DNA from: CAZFIM01 sp964519615
GTDB lineage: Bacteria > Chloroflexota > Dehalococcoidia > GIF9 > UBA5629
NCBI GenBank assembly: GCA_964519615.1
Contig: CAZFIM010000005.1
Location: forward strand, 1-63,994
DNA length: 63,994 nucleotides
Reading direction: 5' to 3'
The translations under genes were made by a program, and so were the position numbers. The notes beneath the pieces are model-generated. The model saw only the letters and a list, made by a program, of their open reading frames with translations. It had not been told where the DNA came from and ran no database searches. Numbering within the stretch: position 1 is the stretch's first letter; each line of letters starts with the position of its first letter. Positions 42,318-51,701 of the stretch are shown piece after piece.

Positions 42318-43532
42318 ATGAAAATGAAAAGGGCATCTATCGTTCTGAGTGTCTTAACCCTGATACTGCTGCTAAGTGTTGTGACATTAACGGCAGGCTG
42401 TAAATCTGCTCCTTCAACAGAAGCTCAAACTCTGAAAATCGGCGGTCTTTTCGGCCTAACCGGTTTCTTTTCAGATTTTGATCAGGTACAGCTTCAAGAA
42501 GCTGAGCTGGCTGTTGAGATGATCAACGCAGACGGCGGTGTTAAAGTTAAAGGTCAACAATATAATATTGAACTTATTTCATATGACTTCAAAAGTACAA
42601 TGGATGGTGTAAATGCCGGTGCCAATCAATTGATCTTTCAGGATAAGGTGAAGTTCATGATTGCTCCCTCAGCATTTTTCAGCCCGCCGACTGCCGATAT
42701 AGCTGAATCAAACGAGGTAATCCGCGGACTGACCTTCATTACCGGTATGCCGCAGGAATTGGGTCCGGCCATGAATTTTACGTTCCTGTGTCATAACTCT
42801 ACACTGGAGCACGCAAAGACCAATATTGCTTATTTGAAAAAAGCGTATCCCAATGTTAAAAAAATAGCCTTTTTACATCCCGATGACGGTAATCAGGATT
42901 TCGTTTTCGGGAAAGTCAAACCGATGCTTGATGAAGCTGGTCTTTCTGTCAGCGGTGATATGGTACTTTTCGCCAATGAAATAGCTGACTTTACTCCGAT
43001 TGTAACCAAAACTCTAGCACAGAATCCTGATGCAATATTCCTTGCTAACGGTGTTACATTCCATTTTGCTAATTGTTTAAAAACGGTCCGGCAGTCCGGC
43101 TCCGACGTGCTTGTTATCGGCTCCGGAGATGCGGCGCCAACAGATATGCTGGCTATCGCCGGTGCTGAGAACTCCACCTACTATTTCGGGACAGGCCTTT
43201 ATCAGGGAGCTCCAGACACCCCGAAACTTGCGCAGACGATAATTGACAGAATCTATTCACAGTATGGCGAAAGATCCATACACTGCCAGGCAGTCAATGT
43301 TCTGTACATGATGAAGCAGGCTATGGAAAAAGCCGGCAGCCTGGATACCAAAGAAGTACGGGATGCGTGGGTTAAGATGGCAACAATGGAAACTCCTTAT
43401 GGAACGGCGCATCAGGGCGGTTTGCAGACATACGGCACCAAGCGGGCCTATGCTCATCCGGATCAGGTATGGGAACTGTCAAACGGTCAACCCAAGTTTG
43501 GTGCGTGGATCGATATCGGAGCTATGCCCTAA
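42318..43532 (+). CDS. Branched-chain amino acid type ABC transporter, substrate-binding lipoprotein 2
   Basis: A 404-residue Peripla_BP_6 protein. Signal with lipobox LTAGC, Cys28. TLKIGGLFGLTG at the mature start and AVEMINADGGVKVKGQ as in system 1. GGAGGG stands five bases before the ATG. Paralogous to 4825-6033 throughout, but with different ligand-pocket regions, so the substrate may differ. First gene of a complete livKHMGF-type operon. Confidence 0.94.
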   Translation: MKMKRASIVLSVLTLILLLSVVTLTAGCKSAPSTEAQTLKIGGLFGLTGFFSDFDQVQLQEAELAVEMINADGGVKVKGQQYNIELISYDFKSTMDGVNAGANQLIFQDKVKFMIAPSAFFSPPTADIAESNEVIRGLTFITGMPQELGPAMNFTFLCHNSTLEHAKTNIAYLKKAYPNVKKIAFLHPDDGNQDFVFGKVKPMLDEAGLSVSGDMVLFANEIADFTPIVTKTLAQNPDAIFLANGVTFHFANCLKTVRQSGSDVLVIGSGDAAPTDMLAIAGAENSTYYFGTGLYQGAPDTPKLAQTIIDRIYSQYGERSIHCQAVNVLYMMKQAMEKAGSLDTKEVRDAWVKMATMETPYGTAHQGGLQTYGTKRAYAHPDQVWELSNGQPKFGAWIDIGAMP

Positions 43533-43569
43533 CCGTTTGTATAGCTTGCTCTAAAACAAGTTATTTACA

Positions 43570-43607
43570 GTGGGGGGAAAAGGCAATGTCCAAATCCCCC
43601 CACTTTT
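43570..43607 (+). terminator. Terminator-like hairpin after binding-protein gene 2
   Basis: GTGGGGGG (43570-43577) pairs with CCCCCCAC (43596-43603), followed by TTTT. It lies between the binding protein and livH, so most transcripts should stop here and the rest continue into the permease genes. Confidence 0.75.
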
Positions 43608-43656
43608 ATAATCCGTATATCGTATAATATCTCAAGTTATTAAAGAAAGAGTTAAC

Positions 43657-44517
43657 GTGGAACTGGCCTTATCCGCATTAATCAGCGCTTTGTTAATATC
43701 CGCCATGTATATCGTGGTGGCGCTGGGTTTTGCTTTTCTCTTGAGCGTCATCGGTATAATAAATTTTTCTCACGGCGTAATTTATATGATATCCGGCTAT
43801 CTCTGTTATCAATTGGCCGTTGCCTATGATTTCAATCAGTGGCTGGCATTGATTATATCGGTAATAGTCATCAGTGCTTTTGGACTCTTTCTGGAAAGGT
43901 ATTGTTTCCGGTACGCCGTTGGCAACCTGGATCGGATGATCATTATCAGTATTGCCATTATTCTTGTACTGCAAAACGCGATTAATATCACGATGGGTGG
44001 ACATGTGAGATCGTTGCCTTCCTTTGCCCCGGGGACAATACACATAGGTACTTTCTCATTTGCCCTGGATAAACTCCTCACCTTTTTAATCGGCGGAGCG
44101 CTTCTTGCAATATTGATATGGTTTACCCGTCGGACCAAATACGGTCTGCAAATGCAGGCTATCTCCCAGGAGTTGGAAGGAGCGGCACTGCAGGGTATTG
44201 ACGTTCATCGTGTTTCAGGCATTGCTTGTGCAATGGCATGCGGAATGGCGGCAATCGCCGGGTGTCTGATGGGTGCGCTCTTTAATCTGAGCGCTTTCAT
44301 GGGGGATAACATGCTCATAAAATCTCTTGAGTTGGTCATTTTAGGAGGGATAGGGAGCATCGGTGGGCTTTTCTTTGCCGGTCTACTCATCGGCAGTATA
44401 GATGCTATTGTTCCTCTCTTCAGCAGCGGTGCCATGGGACAGGTCATCGGTTTAGCGGTGATAATCATTATATTGCTATTCCGTCCGCAGGGATTCTTCG
44501 GCAGGGAGTATAGTTAA
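43657..44517 (+). CDS. livH: Branched-chain amino acid type ABC transporter permease LivH, system 2
   Basis: A 286-residue permease with about eight hydrophobic segments. It starts with GTG. INFSHGVIYMISGY near residue 35 and LLFRPQGFFGREY at the C-terminus are LivH features. Paralog of 6441-7304. Confidence 0.93.
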   Translation: MELALSALISALLISAMYIVVALGFAFLLSVIGIINFSHGVIYMISGYLCYQLAVAYDFNQWLALIISVIVISAFGLFLERYCFRYAVGNLDRMIIISIAIILVLQNAINITMGGHVRSLPSFAPGTIHIGTFSFALDKLLTFLIGGALLAILIWFTRRTKYGLQMQAISQELEGAALQGIDVHRVSGIACAMACGMAAIAGCLMGALFNLSAFMGDNMLIKSLELVILGGIGSIGGLFFAGLLIGSIDAIVPLFSSGAMGQVIGLAVIIIILLFRPQGFFGREYS

Positions 44518-44523
44518 GCAGCT

Positions 44524-45519
44524 ATGCATACTGATGATGAAACGACCATTTCCGGCGGCAGGAGCAAAATAACCCGTCCGGCTATTTACGCTATCATTGT
44601 CGTCATTCTGGCCGTGCTGCCTTTGCTGATAAAATCACCATATGTTATTCATGTTTTTATTATTACTTTCATTTACATCGTCGCTACCGTCAGCCTGCGT
44701 GCCGTGACTATATCCGACCAATACCCGCTCGCTCATGCTGCTTTTATGGGGATCGGAGCTTATACATCAGCAATGCTTGCCAAACTGGCGGGCCTGCCCG
44801 TCTGGCTGAGCATCCCTCTTGGCGGTGTGGTGGCCATGATAATAGGTGCTTTTATTGCGTATCCCTTTGCCAGATTGAGAGCCTTCTATTATGCGATGGT
44901 AAGCCTGTTTTTCGGCCTTGGTGTCAATCAATTGATTATCGTGTCAACCAAATGGACCGGCGGGTCCGGAGGCCTGCCGAATATCCCCCACCTGTTGCCC
45001 ACCACCGATAAAGTGCCTTATTACTACTTTGCGCTGATATTCATGGTAGTATGTCTGCTGGCGCTGTGGCGTTTCGAGTACAGCCGCATAGGCATCAGCC
45101 TTAAAGCTATTGCTCAATCTCACCTTGTCGCCTCCAGCGTTGGTATCAACGAGGCCAGGTTTAGAATACTGGCCCTTTCCGTAGGATGCCTCTTTGCCGG
45201 GCTGGCAGGGGCCGTCTATGCACATTATAACTTCACATTATCTCCTAATAGCTTTGATATAAATGCCGGATTATGGCTCTTTGTCTATGCTTTGATCGGA
45301 GGGCTCGGCAGTTTCAACGGCCCGATAGTCGGTACAGCACTATTGATCATTGTTCCTCAGCTATTAAGCGGCCTGAAGCAATTTGTACCGTTTATTTCAG
45401 CGGCTATTCTATTGCTGGTATTTTATGTGATGCCCAAAGGGCTTGCAGGATTACCTCAGATGATCGCTTTCTGGATTAAAGAACGACATAAGAAGAACGA
45501 GTTGAGTCATGCTTCTTGA
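44524..45519 (+). CDS. livM: Branched-chain amino acid type ABC transporter permease LivM, system 2
   Basis: A 331-residue permease: SLRAVTISDQYPLAHAAFMG, LRAFYYAMVSLFFG, WTGGSGGLPNIP (intact at the place where system 1 is frameshifted), QSHLVASSVGIN and YVMPKGLAGLP. About nine hydrophobic segments. It lies six bases after livH and overlaps livG by 11 bases. Confidence 0.94.
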   Translation: MHTDDETTISGGRSKITRPAIYAIIVVILAVLPLLIKSPYVIHVFIITFIYIVATVSLRAVTISDQYPLAHAAFMGIGAYTSAMLAKLAGLPVWLSIPLGGVVAMIIGAFIAYPFARLRAFYYAMVSLFFGLGVNQLIIVSTKWTGGSGGLPNIPHLLPTTDKVPYYYFALIFMVVCLLALWRFEYSRIGISLKAIAQSHLVASSVGINEARFRILALSVGCLFAGLAGAVYAHYNFTLSPNSFDINAGLWLFVYALIGGLGSFNGPIVGTALLIIVPQLLSGLKQFVPFISAAILLLVFYVMPKGLAGLPQMIAFWIKERHKKNELSHAS

Positions 45520-46261
45520 AATAACCGGATTGACCAAGCTTTTCGGTGGCCTTGCTGCCGTCAAAGATTTCGATATGCACATCAATAAGGGCGAGATCGT
45601 GGGGCTGATCGGCCCCAACGGTGCGGGGAAGACCACTGTCTTTAACCTTATCACCGGAGTGCACAGGCCTACAAAAGGCAAAGTCGTATTCAACGGCAAG
45701 GATATCACTGCCCGGAAGGCCCATGAAATTGCTGAACTTGGCATTGGCCGTACCTTTCAGCTTAATCCGCTTTTTGCTGATTTCACCGTCCTGGAAAATA
45801 TAGAAGCTTCATTCTTCCTTCACCCGCGGTCCAGTTTATTCGATATTTATTTCAATACACCTGTCTATCGCCGCAACGAAGCTCTTATAAAAGAACAGTC
45901 TCTATCCATATTGGAAAGAGTAGGGCTCTCTCATGTCAAGAACATGCTTGCCAAGAATCTACCGCATGGATACCAGAAGATGCTGGGCATTGCCAGAGCC
46001 CTGGCGACACAACCTTCTTTGCTGTTGCTGGATGAGCCGCTCGGCGGCATGAATCCCTCTGAAATCGAGTTTACCCTCGATGCCATCAAGAAGACACAGC
46101 AGCAGGGGATGACCATATTGTTGGTGGAACACAATATGCAAATAATGGCGATATGCGAGCGCGTCGTTGTTATTAACTTCGGGCAAAAAATTGCCGAGGG
46201 GCGGCCTGAAGAATTGAGGGAGAATGAAAAAGTCATTCAAGCTTATTTCGGAGGCAGGTAA
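45509..46261 (+). CDS. livG: ABC transporter ATP-binding protein LivG, system 2
   Basis: A 250-residue ATPase: Walker A GPNGAGKTT, signature LPHGYQKMLGIARAL, Walker B LLLLDEPLGGMNPSE. Starts MLLEITGLTKLFGG inside the end of livM, without a strong independent ribosome binding site, so probably translationally coupled. Confidence 0.95.
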   Translation: MLLEITGLTKLFGGLAAVKDFDMHINKGEIVGLIGPNGAGKTTVFNLITGVHRPTKGKVVFNGKDITARKAHEIAELGIGRTFQLNPLFADFTVLENIEASFFLHPRSSLFDIYFNTPVYRRNEALIKEQSLSILERVGLSHVKNMLAKNLPHGYQKMLGIARALATQPSLLLLDEPLGGMNPSEIEFTLDAIKKTQQQGMTILLVEHNMQIMAICERVVVINFGQKIAEGRPEELRENEKVIQAYFGGR

Positions 46262-46263
46262 CA

Positions 46264-46983
46264 TTGCTTAGTGTACGCAATATATCGGTATATTATCGAA
46301 AAGCAATGGCCATTGATTGCGTATCACTGGAGGTTCCCGGGGGGGGCGTAGTCAGTATTATGGGAGCCAATGGTGCCGGGAAAAGCACTATCATGCGAGC
46401 AATATGCGGCCTTGTACAAATTTCCTCCGGTGAAATATGGTTCGAAGATAAACGTATTGACCGTATGGAAACAAAGGATGTTGTCAAATTGGGTCTGATA
46501 CAGGTTCCGGAGGGCAGAAAACTATTTCCCTATCTTAACGTTATGGAAAATTTAAAGCTGGGTGCTTCGCTGCGGAAAGATAAAGTTGCTATAAAGCGGG
46601 ACCTTGAGGAGATATTCGAACGTTTCCCCAGGCTTAAAGAACGCAGCACTCAGAAAGCTGTTACCCTGAGCGGGGGTGAACAGCAAATGCTTGCTATCGC
46701 GCGCGGGCTGATGGCAAGTCCCAAGCTGCTCCTGCTGGATGAACCGTCGGTGGGGCTGGCCCCCATTATGGTAGATAATATCGGCGATATTATCGCCGAT
46801 ATAAACGCCAGGGGAGTAACTGTACTGCTGGTAGAGCAAAATATCCCATTAGCATTAAGGGCAGCAACTTTCGGATATGCTTTACAGGTAGGTAAAATTG
46901 TTCTCGAAGGGGATATTGATAAATTCCAATCAACCGAAGCTATTAAACAGGCCTATCTCGGCGGAAGCTCCGGTTTCAGATAA
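46264..46983 (+). CDS. livF: ABC transporter ATP-binding protein LivF, system 2
   Basis: A 239-residue ATPase with Walker A GANGAGKST, signature LSGGEQQMLAIARG and Walker B LLLLDEPSVGLAP. It starts with TTG at 46264, with GGAGG correctly upstream inside the end of livG. It contains an in-frame run of eight G (46339-46346), so long G tracts are tolerated here. Confidence 0.94.
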   Translation: MLSVRNISVYYRKAMAIDCVSLEVPGGGVVSIMGANGAGKSTIMRAICGLVQISSGEIWFEDKRIDRMETKDVVKLGLIQVPEGRKLFPYLNVMENLKLGASLRKDKVAIKRDLEEIFERFPRLKERSTQKAVTLSGGEQQMLAIARGLMASPKLLLLDEPSVGLAPIMVDNIGDIIADINARGVTVLLVEQNIPLALRAATFGYALQVGKIVLEGDIDKFQSTEAIKQAYLGGSSGFR

Positions 46984-47039
46984 TTCACTGTTTGCAGGCG
47001 CTGCCGCTATCAAGCAGATAAAACTACCTGAAACGAAAT

Positions 47040-47070
47040 AGCCGGAGCTTGATGAGATAATGCTCCGGCT
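47040..47070. terminator. Bidirectional terminator between livF and SDR
   Basis: AGCCGGAGC (47040-47048) and GCTCCGGCT (47062-47070), perfect 9-bp stem, 13-base loop, between convergent genes. On the minus strand it is followed by ATTTCGTTT. Confidence 0.65.
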
Positions 47071-47097
47071 GTGTATTCCCATTACTGCCGATGTCCT

Positions 47098-47934
47098 CTA
47101 TGTTACGCCGCCGGTGATATTGATTGCCTCTCCGGTAATATACGCGGACTGCTCGGTGGCTAGGTATAAGGCAAGGCTGGCGATTTCCTCCAGCTCGCCC
47201 AGACGTCCAAGCGGTATCCCCGCAACGAGTTGTTTATTATGATTCTCCCTGACCTCGTTAACTGAGCGTCCTTCAGCTTGTGCCTGCTTCAAATATGTTT
47301 CATCTCTCAAATGCGTGCCGAAACTGCCCGGATTGATCCCGTTTACGTTTATTTTGTACTTTGCCAGCTCAAGAGCCAGCGTTTTCATCAGTCCCAGAAC
47401 TCCCCATTTGGAAGCGCAGTAGGAGCCGCTGCCCGGCATACCCTTTACACCGCCGAGTGAAGCTATGATTACTATCTTGCCGCCTCCGCCCCGGGCAACC
47501 ATATGTTGAGCTACCGTCCTGGCGATAAGGAATGACCCGGTAAGATTTACATCCACTACTTCACGCCATATCTTCTCATCGAGATCTATTATCGGAACGT
47601 TCATGGGGCCGCGGGTGCCTGCGCAATGCACCAGTATATCGATTTTGCCGAATTTCTCTACCGCTTCGTTTACCGCTTCATCGACGTCTTTGCTATTGTT
47701 GATATCTGTCACCAGAACCAATGCCTCTTTCCCCTGCGACTTTATTTCATCTGCTACCTCATCCATGCCTCTCCACCCTTCGTCTCCCGCAAAAAGGCTT
47801 TTGGGCGAGCGGAACTTATCAACAATAACCACATTCGCTCCTTCGGCGGCAAACCGCCGGGCAACTTCCCGCCCCATGCCGTGCTTTGCTGCTGCACCTG
47901 TGACCATCGCAACTTTATTTTTTAAGCTGTCCAT
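47098..47934 (-). CDS. SDR family oxidoreductase (NAD type), paralog a
   Basis: A 278-residue SDR with an atypical cofactor loop TGAAAKHGMG (12-21) and HCAG (103-106) in place of NNAG. D39 at the end of strand 2 points to NAD(H). Catalytic S159, Y172, K176. A 15-residue insert after strand 2 (FRSPKSLFAGDEGWRG) is shared with the neighbouring paralog. It lies downstream of that paralog, 65 bases apart. The two may form a heteromer or act on stereoisomers (inference). Substrate unknown. Confidence 0.92.
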   Translation of the reverse strand: MDSLKNKVAMVTGAAAKHGMGREVARRFAAEGANVVIVDKFRSPKSLFAGDEGWRGMDEVADEIKSQGKEALVLVTDINNSKDVDEAVNEAVEKFGKIDILVHCAGTRGPMNVPIIDLDEKIWREVVDVNLTGSFLIARTVAQHMVARGGGGKIVIIASLGGVKGMPGSGSYCASKWGVLGLMKTLALELAKYKINVNGINPGSFGTHLRDETYLKQAQAEGRSVNEVRENHNKQLVAGIPLGRLGELEEIASLALYLATEQSAYITGEAINITGGVT

Positions 47935-47999
47935 TATTCGTCATCTCCTTCATAATGTGCTTATTGCCTTAGCGGTGAATAATACCGCAGCCGCTGTCC

Positions 48000-48845
48000 T
48001 TACTGGTTCAACCCCCAGCCACCGCAAAGATCTATAGCCTGTCCGGTAATATAATCGGTCTGCTCGGTAACCAGACATAATGCCAGTTTGGCAACGTCAT
48101 CCGGCTTGCCGATTCTGCCCAGCGGAATTTTTTCCACCAGTTGTTTATTATGTCTTTCTCTTACCTCATCGACGGTAAGTCCTTCCGCTTTTGCCTGTTG
48201 AACGTAGAAATCGTCTCTTAAATGTGTGCCGAACGTTCCCGGATTTATGGCATTGACGTTTATTTTGTACTGTGCCAGCTCGAGCGCCATGGTTTTCATC
48301 AGACCGAGAACTCCCCATTTGGAGACAGCATATGAGCCGCTTCCCGGAATTCCGCTTTTCCCGGCCAGAGAGGAGATGAGCACTATTTTCCCGCCCTGCT
48401 TTTTATCGACCATGACTCTGGCCACCGCTTTAGCGACAAGGAACGTTCCGGTAAGATTGACATCTACCACTTGCCTCCACGTTTTCTCCTTGAGTTCCGT
48501 AAGCGGAGTCGTTACCGGACCGCGAACGGCCGCGCAGTGCACCAGTATGTCTATCTTGCCGAATTTCTCCACTGTTTTTTCCACCATAGCGGAAACTGCT
48601 CTGCTATCGTTAATATCCGCTTCCAGAGCCAGTGCCTCCCTGCCGAGAGCCCTGATTTCATCGACTATTTCATCCAGCCCCCTCCACCCCTCGTCTCCCG
48701 AAAAATGACTTTGAGGCGCCCGGAATTTATCTACGATCACTAAATCAGCACCTTCCCCGGCAAACTTGAGGACGATCTCATGTCCTATGCTTCTTTTCGC
48801 TGCTACCCCGGTAATAAGGGCGACTTTGCCTTCCAGATTCTTCAT
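48000..48845 (-). CDS. SDR family oxidoreductase (NAD type), paralog b
   Basis: A 281-residue SDR closely similar to 47098-47934: TGVAAKRSIG loop (12-21), D39, HCAA (103-106), S159, Y172, K176, and the same GDEGWRG insert. The ATG at 48845 has GGAGG nine bases upstream; an in-frame start at 48878 would add 11 residues and overlaps that ribosome binding site. First gene of the minus-strand pair, divergent from the PrpF-like gene. Confidence 0.92.
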   Translation of the reverse strand: MKNLEGKVALITGVAAKRSIGHEIVLKFAGEGADLVIVDKFRAPQSHFSGDEGWRGLDEIVDEIRALGREALALEADINDSRAVSAMVEKTVEKFGKIDILVHCAAVRGPVTTPLTELKEKTWRQVVDVNLTGTFLVAKAVARVMVDKKQGGKIVLISSLAGKSGIPGSGSYAVSKWGVLGLMKTMALELAQYKINVNAINPGTFGTHLRDDFYVQQAKAEGLTVDEVRERHNKQLVEKIPLGRIGKPDDVAKLALCLVTEQTDYITGQAIDLCGGWGLNQ

Positions 48846-48966
48846 AGTATGCCTACCTCCATGATATTCAACCGGCAATCATCGGTTTGATAAATATATC
48901 GATTATCACTGGTTAATGTGGAAATCGAGAGACTTTACTCTAATGCCATAATAGAGATAATAAATA

Positions 48967-48996
48967 ATTGTAGCCGGGTGACACGCTACCTGTCAA
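48967..48996 (-). promoter_or_regulatory. Promoter of the SDR pair
   Basis: On the minus strand TTGACA (48991-48996), 18 bases, TACAAT (48967-48972), about 120 bases before the SDR start. Confidence 0.65.
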
Positions 48997-49077
48997 TATT
49001 ATATTATTATATTATTAGTCTCTATCTTTATTATAATAACAAACAGCGTAAAATCATCTTCAGGGGGGTAAATGTAA

Positions 49078-50208
49078 ATGCAAAAGATAAGGTGCGTTAT
49101 AATGAGAGGTGGAACCAGCAAGGCCGTTGTTCTTCACGAAGAAGACATACCCTCGGAATATGAAGCGCGCAAACAGGTGTTGTTCAAGATATTCGGCAGT
49201 CCTGATGTGCGCCAGATCGATGGATTGGGAGGCGCAGATCCGCTTACCAGCAAGTGCGCGGTTGTCGGCCCTTCGCCCACTAAGGATGCGGACATTTCCT
49301 ACACATTTTACCAAATAGGAATAGACAGGCCTTTTTTGGGAGAAGGCTTGTGCGGCAATGTTTCTTCAACACCGGCGCCTTTTGCTATCGATGAAGGCAT
49401 GGTAAAAGCGGTGGAGCCTATTACACGTGTAAGAATCTATAATACCACTCATAAAAGAAATCTCTATGCCGAGGTTCCGGTTAAGGATGGCAAAGCGGCA
49501 ACGGAAGGAGATTATAAGATCCCCGGCGTGCCGGGAACAGGCGCTAAAATTATGCTGGACTGGAGAGAGATTATCGGGACGATGACAGGCGCTCTCCTTC
49601 CTACCGGCAACACTACGGATATGATCAGAGTCGAGGGTATTGGCGATCTTAAGGTCTCTATAGTTGATTCCGGCAATGTTGCCGTTTTTGTAAATGCAGC
49701 CGATATCGGCCTTGCGGGCACGGAATCGGCCCATGACGTTGATTCCAACAGCGGCCTTTTGAATAAACTGGAAGCCATAAGGGGAACTACCGGTGAAATG
49801 CTTGGCCTGATAAAAGACCGCAGAAAATCCGCTGAGGAAAATCCTGAATTCCCTTTCCTGGTCTTCGTCAATAAATCTACTCCGTATACGACCTTTTCCG
49901 GTGAAAAGGTAAGGGCTGAAGATATGGATTTTGTGGCGCGGATGATGTTCCTGCAGAAGATGCATAAAACGTACGCAGCCAGCGTTTCGCTGTGTACGGC
50001 TACCGCAGCCAAGATTCCGGGTACAGTGGTGAACGAAGCTGCTGTGAACGATATCGGCTTGAGAACAGTGGTCCGTTTCGGCCAACCGGGTGGGGTGATG
50101 GAGGTGGAATCGTCAGTCGAAAAGCGCGGCAGCGAATATGCCGTTACCCGCCTTGCCGTCGCCCGTACAGCGCGCAGGATTATGGAAGGTTACGTGTATA
50201 TCAGATAG
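49078..50208 (+). CDS. PrpF-like isomerase (methylaconitate/methylitaconate isomerase family)
   Basis: A 376-residue protein of the diaminopimelate-epimerase-fold PrpF family. The N-terminal MRGGTSKAVVL and the active-site Cys92 in LCGNVSST are diagnostic. Members move a double bond: PrpF (trans- and cis-methylaconitate), methylitaconate delta-isomerase of nicotinate degradation, and oxalomesaconate tautomerase. A GGGGGG-rich ribosome binding site precedes the ATG. It stands between divergent SDRs and two convergent MmgE/PrpD genes, so it probably isomerises an unsaturated acid made or used by these. Confidence 0.92.
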   Translation: MQKIRCVIMRGGTSKAVVLHEEDIPSEYEARKQVLFKIFGSPDVRQIDGLGGADPLTSKCAVVGPSPTKDADISYTFYQIGIDRPFLGEGLCGNVSSTPAPFAIDEGMVKAVEPITRVRIYNTTHKRNLYAEVPVKDGKAATEGDYKIPGVPGTGAKIMLDWREIIGTMTGALLPTGNTTDMIRVEGIGDLKVSIVDSGNVAVFVNAADIGLAGTESAHDVDSNSGLLNKLEAIRGTTGEMLGLIKDRRKSAEENPEFPFLVFVNKSTPYTTFSGEKVRAEDMDFVARMMFLQKMHKTYAASVSLCTATAAKIPGTVVNEAAVNDIGLRTVVRFGQPGGVMEVESSVEKRGSEYAVTRLAVARTARRIMEGYVYIR

Positions 50209-50264
50209 CACGCAGCAGAGCATGCAGACCTGATTGATAATAAGCCTGTCCTGCTTGTGCATAA

Positions 50265-51641
50265 TCAGGAGAGAAGTCTGATTATATCCCTGACATCCTG
50301 TACTGTTTCCAGATGCCTGATCAGGTTTATTACCTGTTTTAGATTCTTTTGCGGTATCGGTCGGGCGGAATACAATGCGCAATCGAGGAATTTTTCCGCA
50401 CACCGTTCATAGGACAGCGGCCACTGCGGACTGCCCAGAGCATGGTCTATCTGTTGATAATACGACCTGCCGTCTGTTGTTGTTATCCTTACCTTGCCGG
50501 GCTCGATAACGTGTGTTATAGCGGGATTATCTTCTATTTCAACCCTTATCCTGGCGGAGATCTGCTTGATGCGGCTGTTATGGATTGCGGCCTCAGTGAA
50601 ATGTTCAAGCGAAACCTTGCCTTCAGCTATAACAGCCGCTACCCCCCATGGCGTACTGAACTGGGCGTCTACGAGGTTGCGGGGGTTGCACTTGACTTCC
50701 AGGGGAGAGCATAGCACCTGGTCGTGTACTTTGCTGCAGATAATGGTTATCCGGGCGATATCGCCCGGCTGCAAATAATGCTCTTTTACCATCTTTTCTG
50801 CGGCATCGATATATGCGTGTACGCCTCTGCAGCAGGGGTAAGGCTTTATGGAGATATTGGCGCATTCAAAATAGGTGCCTATATCCGCCGTCAGCGCTTT
50901 ACTGTTATAGAAACCGTTATGGTACAATTTGAAAAGGCCGTACTCTCCCTCGAAGCAATTTTCGGCGCCGGTGATGCCTTTTTGCGCCATCAGCGCAGCC
51001 ATGATGCCTCCTCTGACGGCGAATCCCGGCCCCATTCTCTTGGTCAGTGTACCGTCAAGTACGCACTGGCCGTTTCCGGAAGCTTGATGATAACCGATGC
51101 CGATAGCATTCACAATTCCCTGCTCATTCAGGCCGAGTATGCTGCCTGCTGTAGCGGCAGCAGTCATGAATCCGTTCAAAGTAGTCAGATGCCATGCCGC
51201 TTTAAGCGGGCTGGTCGTTGCCAGTCCCAGTCTGCAGATCATGTCCATAGCTGCTGCCGCTGCGGCGATGTATCGGCGGCCGTTGAGGCCGCCGATATAC
51301 TCGGACATTGCCAGACAGGTAGGGACGGCGATTACGGATGGGTGCATGACCGCCAAATCATGCGTGTCATCGTAATCCAGAGCATGACCCATGGTAGCGT
51401 TTATCTGGGCGGCGTGAGGTGCGGGCATTCTGCTGCCCATGCAAATAACAGTACTCTCCTCTTTTCCTCCCCATCCGGTATACAGTTCATTCAATTCCTT
51501 TATTCCCGGTTTGGAAGAACCTGCCAGAGCGACCCCCAGCAAATCGAGAGTGTGTTTTTTTACCACTTCTACCGAATTGCTCGGTACGCTTTCATATTCT
51601 GTTTTTATGAAATTTTTAGCAAAGCTGTATGCTGCGTCCAC
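50265..51641 (-). CDS. MmgE/PrpD family protein 2
   Basis: A 458-residue MmgE/PrpD protein: LDLLGVALAGSSKPG, NATMGHALDYDDTHDLAVMHPS, and NISIKPYPCCRGVHAYIDA, then NLVDAQFSTPWGVA. I set the start at the GTG 51641 (VDAAYSFAKNF) because AGAGG is correctly spaced and the paralog at 51702 begins the same way (GTG, DAIYDFIRNF). The TTG at 51656 is the alternative. Dehydratase, decarboxylase or epimerase of a carboxylic acid; which one cannot be read from sequence. Tandem with the next paralog, 60 bases apart. Confidence 0.9.
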   Translation of the reverse strand: MDAAYSFAKNFIKTEYESVPSNSVEVVKKHTLDLLGVALAGSSKPGIKELNELYTGWGGKEESTVICMGSRMPAPHAAQINATMGHALDYDDTHDLAVMHPSVIAVPTCLAMSEYIGGLNGRRYIAAAAAAMDMICRLGLATTSPLKAAWHLTTLNGFMTAAATAGSILGLNEQGIVNAIGIGYHQASGNGQCVLDGTLTKRMGPGFAVRGGIMAALMAQKGITGAENCFEGEYGLFKLYHNGFYNSKALTADIGTYFECANISIKPYPCCRGVHAYIDAAEKMVKEHYLQPGDIARITIICSKVHDQVLCSPLEVKCNPRNLVDAQFSTPWGVAAVIAEGKVSLEHFTEAAIHNSRIKQISARIRVEIEDNPAITHVIEPGKVRITTTDGRSYYQQIDHALGSPQWPLSYERCAEKFLDCALYSARPIPQKNLKQVINLIRHLETVQDVRDIIRLLS

Positions 51642-51701
51642 GGTCTTGCCTCTCAATTCGGTATCAGATAGTCTGCGGGCTGTAAAGCGCGTTGCTTATT
51701 C

